Source of the DNA: Paenibacillus sp. YN15
Lineage (GTDB): Bacteria > Bacillota > Bacilli > Paenibacillales > NBRC-103111
Length of the DNA: 64,000 bases
Direction of reading: 5' to 3'
Assembly (NCBI RefSeq): GCF_003285005.1
Contig: NZ_QMFA01000011.1
Coordinates: 97,455 to 161,454, forward strand
A program made the translations under genes and the position numbers. Below the pieces are notes generated by a model. That model worked only from the letters and a program-made list of their open reading frames with translations. It was not told the DNA's origin and did no database searches. Position 1 is the stretch's first letter, and each line of letters starts with the position of its first letter. Below are positions 17,751 through 27,225 of the stretch, in pieces.

Positions 17751-19532
17751 TGCCTGCAATTGCTTCAACTGATAAAACTCTCCCCGCCGCTCCAGCAGCT
17801 CGCTGTAGGTGCCGATTTCGGCTACCCGGCCGTTTTTCATGACGACAATCCGGTCGGCGTCGCGGATAGTGGACAGGCGGTGGGCCACAATGAAGGTGGT
17901 GCGGCCGCGGATCAGCTCCTGCATGGCCTTCTGCACCACATGCTCCGAGATATTGTCCAAGGCCGAGGTGGCCTCATCCAGCAGGATGATCTCGGGGTCG
18001 CGGATCATGGCCCGGGCAATGGCAATGCGCTGCCGCTGCCCGCCGGACAGCTTGCCGCCGTGCTCGCCGATGAGGGTATCCAGGCCGTCGGGCATTTCGG
18101 CCACCACATCCTGAAGATTGGCCATATGCACCACTTCCATAACCCGCTCCTCCGGCACATTGTCCAGCCCGAAGGTAATATTGCTGCGGATGCTTCCGGA
18201 GAAAAGCACCGTGCTTTGGGGCACCACCGCCAGCTTTTGCCGGTACAGCCGCATATCCAGCTCGTCCATGGGAACGCCGTCTACCAGAATGCGGCCGCCG
18301 GTGGGCCGGTAGAAGCCTACCACCATGCTGAGCACCGTGGATTTGCCGGCTCCCGATTCTCCTACAAAGGCGATGCATTCTCCGGCTTTGACGCTTAGGT
18401 TGAACTCGGACAGCACATGCTTGTCGGTGTCCTTATAGCTGAACCGCACATTCTGGAATTCGAATGCGCCGCGGAACGCCTCCACTTTCCGGGTTCCCTG
18501 ATACTCCTCCACCTGATTGGAGGTAAGCACCTCGGAGATGGAGTGGATGGATTCGAAGCCCCGGGCAAATTGGGGATAGACGCTCAGGATAGCGTTCAGC
18601 GAAGAAAGGATGGTGGCGAAGAAGCCCTGGTACATCACCACATCGCCCACCGGAATCTGGCCCCTGTAAGCCATGACGCAGGTAAAGCCGAGACACAGCG
18701 CCTGGAACAGGGTGAACACCACCCAACTGGAAGCGCCGAACAAGGCTTCGGTAATATCCAGCCGGTAGCCCTTGCCCTTCAGCTCATGAAGGGTATTGTC
18801 CACCTTCTCGATTTCAAACTCATCCAGCCCATGGGCCCGGGTGACGGGAATCATCTCCACCGTCTCCGCCACCTGGCCGGACATATGCTCGATATGGCGG
18901 CGGAATTCCCGGTTGCGGCTGCGGATTTTTTTGCGGAAGGAGGTGATCAGAACAGCGCCGCAGGGAATCACCAGGATAAAAAAGGCGGATACCGTCAGGC
19001 TTTTGGTGACCGTCAGCACAATGGCGATCAGCACATTGGTGATGGCCGGGATAAAGGAGTACATCATCTGCTTGGAAAGGGTTTCAATCGCTTCCACATC
19101 GCGGAGCACCTTGGATTGCAGCTTGCCCGAGCGCAGATCGGAGTGATACGACATGGACAGATGCTGGAGCTTGCGGATCAGTGTCCCCCGCAGCCCCGCC
19201 TCCACCTGCCGCGACGAGCGGCTCATGAAGCTGACATGGATCACGGCAGAGGGAATGTTTTGGATAATAACAACGGCCAGCACCGCCAGATCAATCCACA
19301 GCCAATTCAGATTCTCCGGCTTGGGTCCGCTCAGGCGGTTGATCATATCCGCCGTAACAATGGGGATGACCCAGGTTGGCGCATGTTTTGTAATGTAAAA
19401 GATAAGGGATATTAGCAAATTTACCCTCAAACCCTTGTACAGCAGCAAAAGGGTGCGAAACGGGCGGTCCTTGCGCAGGCTTCCATTCATGAATAAATGC
19501 TCAAAATCCAGCGGCTTTCCCAGGTTAGCCAT
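17748..19532 (-). CDS. ABC-type multidrug/lipid exporter (fused permease-ATPase)
   Basis: A 594-residue half-transporter. An N-terminal six-helix membrane domain (about 30-330) is fused to an ATPase. Walker A is GESGAGKST (about 388-396), the signature is LSGGQRQR, Walker B is EIILLDEATSALD, and the switch is VAHRLST. It would work as a homodimer exporting drugs, lipids or peptides. It lies between the sugar-binding protein and its two permeases, which is unusual for the family. It has its own downstream terminator. Confidence 0.92.
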   Translation of the reverse strand: MANLGKPLDFEHLFMNGSLRKDRPFRTLLLLYKGLRVNLLISLIFYITKHAPTWVIPIVTADMINRLSGPKPENLNWLWIDLAVLAVVIIQNIPSAVIHVSFMSRSSRQVEAGLRGTLIRKLQHLSMSYHSDLRSGKLQSKVLRDVEAIETLSKQMMYSFIPAITNVLIAIVLTVTKSLTVSAFFILVIPCGAVLITSFRKKIRSRNREFRRHIEHMSGQVAETVEMIPVTRAHGLDEFEIEKVDNTLHELKGKGYRLDITEALFGASSWVVFTLFQALCLGFTCVMAYRGQIPVGDVVMYQGFFATILSSLNAILSVYPQFARGFESIHSISEVLTSNQVEEYQGTRKVEAFRGAFEFQNVRFSYKDTDKHVLSEFNLSVKAGECIAFVGESGAGKSTVLSMVVGFYRPTGGRILVDGVPMDELDMRLYRQKLAVVPQSTVLFSGSIRSNITFGLDNVPEERVMEVVHMANLQDVVAEMPDGLDTLIGEHGGKLSGGQRQRIAIARAMIRDPEIILLDEATSALDNISEHVVQKAMQELIRGRTTFIVAHRLSTIRDADRIVVMKNGRVAEIGTYSELLERRGEFYQLKQLQA

Positions 19533-19653
19533 GTTTTCTTTTTCTCTCCCGTCCTTTTTGTTGTCTGTTTTCCCAACATACCATCCCCCATATTAGAACT
19601 GTCCCGAGCGGAAGTCAATGGTTCTTCCTTCTATTGATCGAGCAAATAAAAAG

Positions 19654-19682
19654 AAAAAACCTCCGGATTTCTCTCCGGAGGC
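19654..19682 (-). terminator. Terminator after the sugar-binding protein gene
   Basis: On the minus strand CCTCCGGA pairs perfectly with TCCGGAGG, followed by TTTTTT. It separates the binding protein from the exporter gene. Confidence 0.85.
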
Positions 19683-19690
19683 GCTCATTC

Positions 19691-21025
19691 TTATTTATTC
19701 TTGGCAAGAACCGCGTTGGCATCCTTGCGGAACTTGGCTGCGGCATCGGCCACGGAAATCTTCTTGTAGATGATTTGCTCGCTGATGTCCTTCAACAGCT
19801 TTTCCACTTCCACGGAACCCACAGGGTTCGGGGGGTCCATCGGGCTGCTGTTTTGCTCGGCCCAGGCTACGAAATCGAATACCTTGATTTCAGCGGGGGT
19901 CAGGAGGGGCTTCAGCGCTTCCTTCACCTTGGAGGATACGGGAACGCCGCGTTCGCCCTTAATGATCTTGTTGGCTTCGATATCATTGATCCAGAAATTG
20001 ATGAACTTGGCCGCTTCTTCCTTCTGCTTGGAGTTCTTGGTGACGGAGAAGTACATGCTGGGCTTCAGGAACAGACCCTTGTTGGCCCCGGGACCCGGCA
20101 TAGGCTGCAATTCCAGGTCGCGCTTGGCGGTGCTTTGCAGAAGCACAAACTGGTTGGACCAGCCTACAGTGGAGATGGAATTGCCCATAACCATTTCGTC
20201 TTCTTCCGGTGTGCCCTTCTTGGTAGCTTCCTTGTCCAGAGTCAGGAGAAGGCCGCTGTCATACCATTTTTGGTACATGGTGAAGTAGTCCACAAACGGC
20301 TTGTCGTCGGTATAGGCCAATCCGGTGCCGTCTTCCTTGTACATCTTCATGTCCAGGGTGCGCAGATAGTACGGGAAGTATACGTCATGCCGGAAGCCGC
20401 CCATAATCTTGCCCTTGCCCTTGGCTGCTTCGCCGATTTTGGTCAAATCATCCCAGGTCCAATCCTTCTTGGGGGTTTCGATGCCCAGAGTCTTCAGCAT
20501 GCCGAAGTCCATAGTGATGCCTAGGGCATTGACGCCCAGATTCATAGCCACCAGCTTGCCGTTTACCTTGCCGCCGTCAACGGCGTTTGCGCTTACGCTG
20601 GACAGGTCCAGAATGCCGTTTTTGGTGTACGGAGTCAAATCCTCAAGCTGGTCGCGTCCGCCGTATTGGGTCAGGTAGGAAATATCCATCTGGATAATGT
20701 CGGGAAGCTGATTGGCGGCCGCTTGGGGAGCTAGCTTCTTCCAGTAATCATCAAAAGGCGCGTACTCCGATTCGATGGTCACATGGGGATTTGCCTTTTG
20801 GTACATTTCGATAACCTTCAAGGTGTAGTCATGTCTGGCTTGGCCGCCCCACCAGGCGATCCGCAGTTTTACGGGATCTTTCTTGGCGCCTGCTGCGGCC
20901 GATGCTGCGCCTGCAGTGGGGGCGGCGCTGGCTGCTCCCGAATCCTTCTTGTCCCCGCCGCCTCCGCAGCCGGCTGCAGTTACCAAAAGAGCAGCGGATA
21001 AAACTGCTGTAAGTGTCTTTTTCAC
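19691..21025 (-). CDS. Extracellular sugar-binding lipoprotein of ABC importer
   Basis: A 444-residue solute-binding protein. The lipobox VTAAGC has its lipidated Cys at residue 20, followed by an Ala/Gly/Lys linker. The mature part has the family 1 pattern LRIAWWGGQARHDYTLKVIEMY, DIIQMD and a C-terminal EVEKLLKDISEQI. It starts at a GTG after GGGGAGGAATAA. It is directly downstream of the YesM/YesN pair, which probably controls it. The ligand is unknown; an arabino- or xylo-oligosaccharide would fit the neighbours. Confidence 0.93.
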   Translation of the reverse strand: MKKTLTAVLSAALLVTAAGCGGGGDKKDSGAASAAPTAGAASAAAGAKKDPVKLRIAWWGGQARHDYTLKVIEMYQKANPHVTIESEYAPFDDYWKKLAPQAAANQLPDIIQMDISYLTQYGGRDQLEDLTPYTKNGILDLSSVSANAVDGGKVNGKLVAMNLGVNALGITMDFGMLKTLGIETPKKDWTWDDLTKIGEAAKGKGKIMGGFRHDVYFPYYLRTLDMKMYKEDGTGLAYTDDKPFVDYFTMYQKWYDSGLLLTLDKEATKKGTPEEDEMVMGNSISTVGWSNQFVLLQSTAKRDLELQPMPGPGANKGLFLKPSMYFSVTKNSKQKEEAAKFINFWINDIEANKIIKGERGVPVSSKVKEALKPLLTPAEIKVFDFVAWAEQNSSPMDPPNPVGSVEVEKLLKDISEQIIYKKISVADAAAKFRKDANAVLAKNK

Positions 21026-21057
21026 ATTTATTCCTCCCCTTTATATTAAAGCAAGTT

Positions 21058-21071
21058 TGGAAGTGCTTTCA
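21058..21071 (-). promoter_or_regulatory. cre-like CcpA operator before the binding protein gene
   Basis: On the minus strand TGAAAGCACTTCCA matches the cre consensus TGWAARCGYTWNCW with one mismatch. It lies 33-46 bases before the GTG start and would fit carbon catabolite repression of the importer. Confidence 0.45.
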
Positions 21072-21110
21072 TTCCTGACACTGTTATTATCCGCTATTTC
21101 GCTCCAACTT

Positions 21111-22703
21111 TTAATCCAAAAATCCGTCATCCTTGTTTAAAAAACCGAGTTGTGTGGGAGATTTCATATATTCCGAAGGGGTGCAGCCTACCACTTTTTT
21201 GAAAACCTGGCTGAAATACTGGGGATTATCTCCGAAACCCAGCTGCTCCGCCAGCTCGAAGATCTTCACATCCTCATTCTGGGCGATCCGTTCCGCCGCC
21301 TTTTTGATCCGCTGCTTAATGACATAGGTGGAGAATTTGTCCCCCGTTTCCTTTTTGAACAGCTTGCCCAGGTAGTCCGCATTCATGTACAGCATTTGGT
21401 TGGCCACCCAGTTGAGCGACAGCTCCGGGTCGGAGATATGCTGCTCAATGATATCCAGCACCTTGCCGATAATGGCGGAGTGCTTTTGCTTGTTTTGCTC
21501 ATAATGCTTCTTGGCGATTTCCCCGGCTACCTGCAGGAAGGTCTGCTGGATGCCCGGCAAAGTGTTGGTCTCCAGCAGCTGGACCAGCTTGTTCATGTAC
21601 CGGGTAATATCCTCCTTGCCGCCCTGGCGGATCATGGCCATGTAGCTCTGGATGATGTAGGACTTGGAGGTATGGAGATCCTGGCGCATCTCGGCCACCT
21701 GGCGGAACAACCGCTGGATCGTCTCCTCGGCATGTTCGGTCTGGCCGGATTTGAGCTGGAGCAGGAAGCTCTCCTCGTCGAAGGGCAGCTCGGCAATAAC
21801 CGGCGTTTCCGGAGCCTGGATGTCCCGCAGGGTGATCAAGCTCCCTTCGCCCAGATAGAAGCGGTGGTTCAGGCATTCCAGGGTTTGCTTGTAAAGCAGC
21901 CTCGCCTGGGCCATATCTCCGGGTTCGCTTAAGGCAATGGTCAGCCCCAGCTTATAAAAGCCCTGAAAGGTCTGGCGGATATCCGCCATCCGCTGGTAGG
22001 TTTCCTCCGTATGCCCGTCGTCCTCAATCAAGAGCAGCACCTGATGGCCTACAGTGGAGCTGAGCAGCGGCCTGTCCAGAATTTCCTCGGCAATATTCTT
22101 CACGGCAAACAGATGCTCAAATTCAAAAGGCCCCTCCAGCTGAAACAGAATCAGCCGGACCCGGCGGTTTTCCCAATGCAGGTCGAAAAGCTTGCAATAA
22201 TAGTCCCAATCCTGGCTTCCATAGGTTTTATTGGTAACAAATTCCTTAAGAAACTGTTCCTTCACATGGGGCATCACCTTTTCCAGACGATGCTTCAAAT
22301 TTTGGACAAACTGCTCCTTGCCCTCATGCTGCCGAATGTCCTCCGCCAGCTCCTTCAGGGAAGCCTCGATGACGGACTCATTGCAGGGCTTGAGCAGATA
22401 ATGCTTGACGCCATACTGCATGGCGGTTTTGGCGTAATCGAATTCGCTGAAGCCGGAGAGCAGGATAAAGCGGATATCGGGATTGATGGCGTTCACCTTG
22501 GCCACCAGCTCCAGTCCGTCCATGCCGGGCATGCGGATATCGCTGATAATAATGTCGGGCGGAGTAGACATGATGAAATCCAGGGCCTCCAGCCCGTTGC
22601 GGGCGGTTCCCGCCAGCTCCGTGCCGCAGCTCTGCCAATCGACGATTTGCGAAATGCCGGTCAGGATGATGCGCTCGTCATCCACCAACAAAACCTTATA
22701 CAT
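21111..22703 (-). CDS. YesN-type response regulator with AraC output
   Basis: A 530-residue regulator. The receiver domain covers about 1-120 with the phosphorylated Asp at 55 (IIISDIRMPGMDG). A long middle region follows, then a C-terminal AraC helix-turn-helix pair (about 425-520, NWVANQMLYMNADYLGKLFKKETG). Its ATG lies within the last codons of the kinase gene (overlap ATGTATAA), so the two are translationally coupled. It probably activates the sugar importer downstream. Confidence 0.93.
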   Translation of the reverse strand: MYKVLLVDDERIILTGISQIVDWQSCGTELAGTARNGLEALDFIMSTPPDIIISDIRMPGMDGLELVAKVNAINPDIRFILLSGFSEFDYAKTAMQYGVKHYLLKPCNESVIEASLKELAEDIRQHEGKEQFVQNLKHRLEKVMPHVKEQFLKEFVTNKTYGSQDWDYYCKLFDLHWENRRVRLILFQLEGPFEFEHLFAVKNIAEEILDRPLLSSTVGHQVLLLIEDDGHTEETYQRMADIRQTFQGFYKLGLTIALSEPGDMAQARLLYKQTLECLNHRFYLGEGSLITLRDIQAPETPVIAELPFDEESFLLQLKSGQTEHAEETIQRLFRQVAEMRQDLHTSKSYIIQSYMAMIRQGGKEDITRYMNKLVQLLETNTLPGIQQTFLQVAGEIAKKHYEQNKQKHSAIIGKVLDIIEQHISDPELSLNWVANQMLYMNADYLGKLFKKETGDKFSTYVIKQRIKKAAERIAQNEDVKIFELAEQLGFGDNPQYFSQVFKKVVGCTPSEYMKSPTQLGFLNKDDGFLD

Positions 22704-24489
22704 GGCTATCCTTCCTTTCCAGCGGAATATGAACCAGAACCCGCGTGCCCCGCTGCGGCTCACTTTCCATTTCCAGCCCGTAACCTTCTCCAAAAGCCAG
22801 CACAATCCGTTCCCGGATATTCGATAAGCCAATGCCGTTGCCCTTGGACTGCACCTCGCCGCGGCGCACCCGCTCCAGCATTTCGGGGGCCATGCCCGGC
22901 CCGTTATCCTCCACGGCCACCAGCAGATGATCCGACTCCTCCCGGGCGCGGATGGTGATATGGCAAGGGTTCACCATAGGCTCCAGGGCATGGTGGATGG
23001 CATTCTCCACCAGGGGCTGCAGCGTAAGCTTGGGGATGGGACAGGAATAAAAATGCTGGGGCACATCCTGAGCATACACCAGCCGCTCCTCGAAGCGGGT
23101 TTGCTGGATGGTCAGATAATGGCGGATGATGTCCAGCTCCTGGCCCAGGGTTACGATAGACTCCTTCTGGCTGATGGAGTTCCGCAGCAGAAACCCGAGG
23201 GATTCCACCATCCGGGAAATTTGCGGCTGGCCGCCCATTTTGGCCTCCCAATTGATGGACTCCAGGGTGTTGTACAAAAAATGGGGGTTGATCTGGGCCT
23301 GCAGCGCCTTGAACTGGGTCTCCTTGATGGTCAGCTGTTTGGCGTAATTCTCATGGATCAGCTCGTCAATCTGCTGGATCATGATCCGGAAGGTCCGGTG
23401 CAGCTGCCCCACCTCATCCTTATTCAGATTATTGCCCACCGTCAGATCGGCAATGCCCTCTGTGGAAAAATCCCCTTTTTGCACCTGCTTCATTCTGCCA
23501 ATCAGCTCCTCGATGGGACCGGTTATGCCTTGGGCCACCCGGAAGGCCAGCAGAATAATCACTAACATGCTGGCGGAGAAAACGGCGATCAGCAGATTTT
23601 TCATCCAGGAAATCCGCTCAAAAATGCTGTCGAAGGGGATAATGCTGGAGTAAATCCAGCCAGTATAGCCCGATATCATCTGAGATACAAAAATCTTATG
23701 GCCGTTTTCATTCCTCACTTCATAAGGCTTGGCCAAAGGCTTCTGCAAAAAGTCCTGCTGGGAGCCCACAAGGGAATCCGTGCCGGAAAAGATCAGACCC
23801 TTGCCCGTGGAAATCAGCAGCTCCCCGGAGGCCAGCTCCGAGCCGGCAGCCACATTGTGGACAACCTCGTTTATGCGGACGCGGACCACCAACACCCCCA
23901 GCGTCTCCAAATCCAGTCTCAGGTTAGAGTTATAGGAGCGGATGAGCCGGACAGCCACCAGATAGGGATCCCCTTCCATAGGAAGCATCCAGCGCATTTT
24001 GCCTTCTCCCAGGCTGGCCTCATTCCAGATGCTTCGTTTGTATTCCTCTGTCCAGATCGCCTCCCGGCCGGCAGAGATAATGTTGCCGGACAAATCCATA
24101 ATGTCCGCGGTGGCCATATATTTTTCGGAGCCGGCAGATTGAACCAGGCGCACAATGATGTCATCGCGGATTTTGTGGCGCTCGTAATTCATTTCGGAGG
24201 GATCGGCCCGGAGAGCGTTCAGGCTGCTCTGGATGGTGGGATCGATGGCGATATTGAAGCTGGTATTTTCAATGCCTCTAAGCTCATTCTCAATACTGTT
24301 GGCCGTCAGGTTCAGCACCTGGGAGGAGCGTTCGTAAATCTGCCGGTCATAAATGGAATAGGCATATTGAAGCACGCCGTAAGTCAGCATAATACAACCG
24401 ATCATAATGGAAAAAAGCATAATAAACAGCTTCAGCTTAATCCGCAGGTTCCGGTAAAACTGTGTAATGGAATGGAATAGCTTTCCCAT
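22696..24489 (-). CDS. YesM-type membrane sensor histidine kinase
   Basis: A 597-residue kinase. A membrane segment at about 17-45, an extracellular sensing region (about 46-290) and a second segment (about 292-318) are followed by HAMP and the His_kinase domain (INPHFLYNTLESINWEA, phospho-His about 397). The HATPase domain has VENAIHHAL, DNGPGM and GNGIGLSNIRERI. It pairs with the overlapping YesN-type regulator. The sensed signal is probably a sugar or its binding protein. Confidence 0.93.
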   Translation of the reverse strand: MGKLFHSITQFYRNLRIKLKLFIMLFSIMIGCIMLTYGVLQYAYSIYDRQIYERSSQVLNLTANSIENELRGIENTSFNIAIDPTIQSSLNALRADPSEMNYERHKIRDDIIVRLVQSAGSEKYMATADIMDLSGNIISAGREAIWTEEYKRSIWNEASLGEGKMRWMLPMEGDPYLVAVRLIRSYNSNLRLDLETLGVLVVRVRINEVVHNVAAGSELASGELLISTGKGLIFSGTDSLVGSQQDFLQKPLAKPYEVRNENGHKIFVSQMISGYTGWIYSSIIPFDSIFERISWMKNLLIAVFSASMLVIILLAFRVAQGITGPIEELIGRMKQVQKGDFSTEGIADLTVGNNLNKDEVGQLHRTFRIMIQQIDELIHENYAKQLTIKETQFKALQAQINPHFLYNTLESINWEAKMGGQPQISRMVESLGFLLRNSISQKESIVTLGQELDIIRHYLTIQQTRFEERLVYAQDVPQHFYSCPIPKLTLQPLVENAIHHALEPMVNPCHITIRAREESDHLLVAVEDNGPGMAPEMLERVRRGEVQSKGNGIGLSNIRERIVLAFGEGYGLEMESEPQRGTRVLVHIPLERKDSHV

Positions 24490-24588
24490 GCTCCACCCCT
24501 CTCCGGGAATTTACCCATAGATATTCCCATTTTCATTATACCGGAACCATGGGGTTGTCCAAAGGGAAAAAGCAGTGCCGAATGTTGA

Positions 24589-24637
24589 AAAAGCCGACTT
24601 GAAGCCATCCCTTTGTTTGGGATGGCAAGCGGCTTTA
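24589..24637 (-). terminator. Terminator after the GGT-like gene
   Basis: On the minus strand GCCATCCC pairs with GGGATGGC, with outer AAAGCCG and CGGCTTT arms followed by TTTTT. Confidence 0.8.
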
Positions 24638-24667
24638 CTCATGTATATGCTGCTGCCCGGCGCAATC

Positions 24668-26257
24668 TCACCACCCGATGACGGAGCCGTCGCCCCGCGG
24701 GTCTGTTCCTCCCTCCAGGCAGCCGTTCTCATTCACCCGAATAGCGTGGACGTGGCCCATAAGCCTGTCGAAGGGCTTCACTGTTTTCACCTGGTGCCCC
24801 GCCTGCTTCAGCTTGTCCATCACCTCGCCCGGCAGCCGCTTTTCCAGCTTCAGCTCCGTGGCCTGCTCTCCCCAGGTCCTCCCCCACAGCCAGCGCGGCT
24901 CATTAATCGCCTCCTGGGGGTCCATGCCGTAATCAAGCATCCGGGTAAGCATCGCCGTTTGGGTCTGAGGCTGGCCGTCGCCGCCCTGGCCTCCGTAAAG
25001 AATGGCCGGTTTCCCCTCCCGCAGGGCCATGGCCGGCATCAGGGTGTGAAAGCAGCGTTTGCCCGGCTCCAGCACGTTGGGATGCCGCGGGTCCAGGGAA
25101 AAGTGGGAGCCCCGGTTTTGCAGCAGGATGCCGGTATCCCCCGCCGTCACCAAGGAGCCGAATTCATGGAAAAGGCTCTGCATGAAGGAAACCGCATTGC
25201 CGTCCTTGTCCATCACAGCCGCAAACGCCGCGTCTTCCCCCATGGCCGCTGCTTTCCGGTCCGCAGCCGCCCGGCTCAGGCTAATATCGGCAAACCGGCT
25301 GCAGGCGTAATCCTTGGACAGCAAGCGGTCCAACGGAACGGGATGGAATGCGGGATCGGCAAGGTAACGGTCCCGGTCCTGCAGGCCGGTCTTCAGCGCT
25401 TCCACCAGCAGATGGTAATATTCATAAGAGCCGTGGGGAACGGCGCTTATGTCCGTATGCCCGAGTATATGCAGCGCCAGAATGCCGGCAAAGCCTTGGG
25501 AGTTGGGAGGGGCCTGGCAGATTTCATAGCCCCGGTAGGCGCCGGTGACAGGCAGGGTCCAGTCGCCGGAATGGGCAGCGAAATCCTCCATGGTCAGCAA
25601 CCCGCCCTGTGCCTGCAAATCCTCCGTAATAGCCCGGCCAAGCTCCCCCTTGTAAAAAACATCCCTTCCGCCTGCCGCCAGCTTCCGCAGGCTTTCCCCC
25701 AGCTGCCGCTGGAAGAGCCTCGTACCGGTCTGGGGAATCTTGCCCCCGGGCAGGTACACCCTGGCCGTGCCGCTGTGCATGGAAAGCATCAGCGCCCGCT
25801 CCGACAGGGCTCCGTGCAAATGGGGGGCCACAGGCATGCCGTCGACGGCATAGCGGACAGCCGGCTCCAGCACCTCTGCCAGCGGCATGGTGCCGTACTC
25901 CCGCAGCACCGCCTCCCAGCCGTCAACCATTCCCGGCACGACAAGGGCGCTTTTGGGGCCCCGCGCAGGAAGCACCGCCTCCCCGGCAAACCGCTCGCGG
26001 GCCGCCAGACGGCCGGCACGTCCGCTGGCATTGTACACCCGGACGGCTCCGTCCCCCCGGTGGTAGGTCATCCAAAAGGCGTCCCCGCCCAGCCCGGCCA
26101 TATGCGGATACACCACCGCCAGACAGGCGCTGACTGCCACCGCGGCATCAAAAGCATTGCCGCCCTTCATGAGCATCCCCGCTCCGGCGGCAGTAGCCAG
26201 ATGATGAGGACTTACAACCATCGCTTCCGTACCCGACACAGCTTTAAGGCTCATCAT
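24668..26257 (-). CDS. Gamma-glutamyltransferase homologue lacking catalytic Thr
   Basis: A 529-residue protein of the YwrD-like GGT group, with AGLGGDAFW (about 54-62), PPNSQGFAGILAL and PNVLEPGKRCFHTLMPAMAL. Active members cleave themselves before a conserved Thr that becomes the nucleophile. Here that region reads MGEDAAFAAVMDKDGNAVSF, with Ala at 343 and 344 where the Thr is expected (codon 25229-25231). It has no signal peptide. A pseudoenzyme or altered role is likely. AAGGAG lies 6 bases before the ATG. Confidence 0.88.
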   Translation of the reverse strand: MMSLKAVSGTEAMVVSPHHLATAAGAGMLMKGGNAFDAAVAVSACLAVVYPHMAGLGGDAFWMTYHRGDGAVRVYNASGRAGRLAARERFAGEAVLPARGPKSALVVPGMVDGWEAVLREYGTMPLAEVLEPAVRYAVDGMPVAPHLHGALSERALMLSMHSGTARVYLPGGKIPQTGTRLFQRQLGESLRKLAAGGRDVFYKGELGRAITEDLQAQGGLLTMEDFAAHSGDWTLPVTGAYRGYEICQAPPNSQGFAGILALHILGHTDISAVPHGSYEYYHLLVEALKTGLQDRDRYLADPAFHPVPLDRLLSKDYACSRFADISLSRAAADRKAAAMGEDAAFAAVMDKDGNAVSFMQSLFHEFGSLVTAGDTGILLQNRGSHFSLDPRHPNVLEPGKRCFHTLMPAMALREGKPAILYGGQGGDGQPQTQTAMLTRMLDYGMDPQEAINEPRWLWGRTWGEQATELKLEKRLPGEVMDKLKQAGHQVKTVKPFDRLMGHVHAIRVNENGCLEGGTDPRGDGSVIGW

Positions 26258-26386
26258 TGACCACTCCTTGCTTCATCTCTTAGTTAAAATAATAATCGTT
26301 GTTCAAAAAATTTTCATCTTTTTGAGGTAAAAATCCCAGGTTCTCCCCACTATCCCCTGCGCTCAGGCACTCTACGCTCCCCCCGC

Positions 26387-26545
26387 TGGCACCTGCACTC
26401 CGAGTACCCGTTTTCGTGACTCCCCCTGCACTCCGAGCACCCACACCGTTTTCTTGGCTCCCCCTGCACTCCGAGCACCCACACCGTTTTCTTGGCTCCC
26501 CCTGCACTCCGAGCACCCACACCGTTTTCTTGGCTCCCCCTCCCC
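26387..26545. repeat. 38-base minisatellite, three perfect units
   Basis: Three exact units at 26420-26457, 26458-26495 and 26496-26533, each containing CTGCACTCCGAGCACCCA and CCGTTTTCTTGG. A degenerate copy precedes them (26387-26419). The outer sequence CTATCCCCTG..CTCAGG appears on both sides (about 26349 and 26573). It lies in the 500-base gene-free stretch between the GGT-like gene and gcvH. There are no spacers, so this is not a CRISPR array, and it shows no clear coding sense. Confidence 0.85.
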
Positions 26546-26685
26546 TTAAGGTCACTCCATCGCCTTTCTCTACTATCCCCTGTACTCAGGTTTGGGCTCT
26601 AATTGGCCCATACCGTTGAGGATACAGCCTCTTCCTGAGCGAAGGGGAGAGTATGCGAAGGGCGGGGAAAACCCCTTATACAGCA

Positions 26686-26727
26686 CAAAACACCGTTTGC
26701 GCTTCCCGGAGGAAGCGCAAACGGTGT
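26686..26727 (-). terminator. Terminator of the gcv operon
   Basis: A perfect 16-base inverted repeat (arms CACCGTTTGCGCTTCC and its complement, 4-base loop), followed on the minus strand by TTTTG. Confidence 0.85.
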
Positions 26728-26757
26728 CCCATGATACCCTATAGAGCACTAAACCAA

Positions 26758-27144
26758 TTATTCCACAAGGGCCTTGTAGGCTGCGGGATCAAGCAGGCTG
26801 CCAACCGCCGCCGCGGCGGACTCCACCTGAATTTCCGCAATCCACCCGCCTTCGTAGGGTTCTGCATTCACCAGCTCGGGCTGATCCAGCAGGGCTTCAT
26901 TCACCTTAATCACCTTGCCGCCAACCGGGCTATAGAGGTCGGATACCGTCTTTACAGACTCGATGGAGCCCAGGCTGTCCCCCGGCGCAACAGCTGCGCC
27001 GATCTCCGGCAGCTCCACGAACACAATATCGCCCAACTGGATTTGCGCATAATCCGTAATCCCGATGCGTACGGTGTTTTCGTCTGCGGCCAACGCCCAT
27101 TCATGCTCTTCCGTGTAGCCCAAACCTTCCCTGATCTCGCTCAT
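26758..27144 (-). CDS. gcvH: Glycine cleavage system H protein
   Basis: A 128-residue lipoyl carrier that shuttles the aminomethyl group between GcvP, GcvT and lipoamide dehydrogenase. The lipoylated lysine is K65 in ESVKTVSDLYSPV. It is the last gene of gcvT-gcvPA-gcvPB-gcvH. Length is normal. The perfect hairpin downstream ends the operon. Confidence 0.97.
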   Translation of the reverse strand: MSEIREGLGYTEEHEWALAADENTVRIGITDYAQIQLGDIVFVELPEIGAAVAPGDSLGSIESVKTVSDLYSPVGGKVIKVNEALLDQPELVNAEPYEGGWIAEIQVESAAAAVGSLLDPAAYKALVE

Positions 27145-27225
27145 CTTCCTACGCGCCTCCTCATTTCGCCTTACCTTATATATTCTCTTCGCCGCCGGAT
27201 ATGAAATTCCCTGCTGACCGCGGCG

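Noticed and set aside
26387..26545. Tandem repeats as a CRISPR array
   Set aside because: The 38-base units are directly adjacent with no spacers, and no cas genes are present.
26280..26555. Minus-strand open frame in the minisatellite
   Set aside because: A Gly/Cys/Ser-rich product that only reflects the tandem repeat, with no ribosome site.
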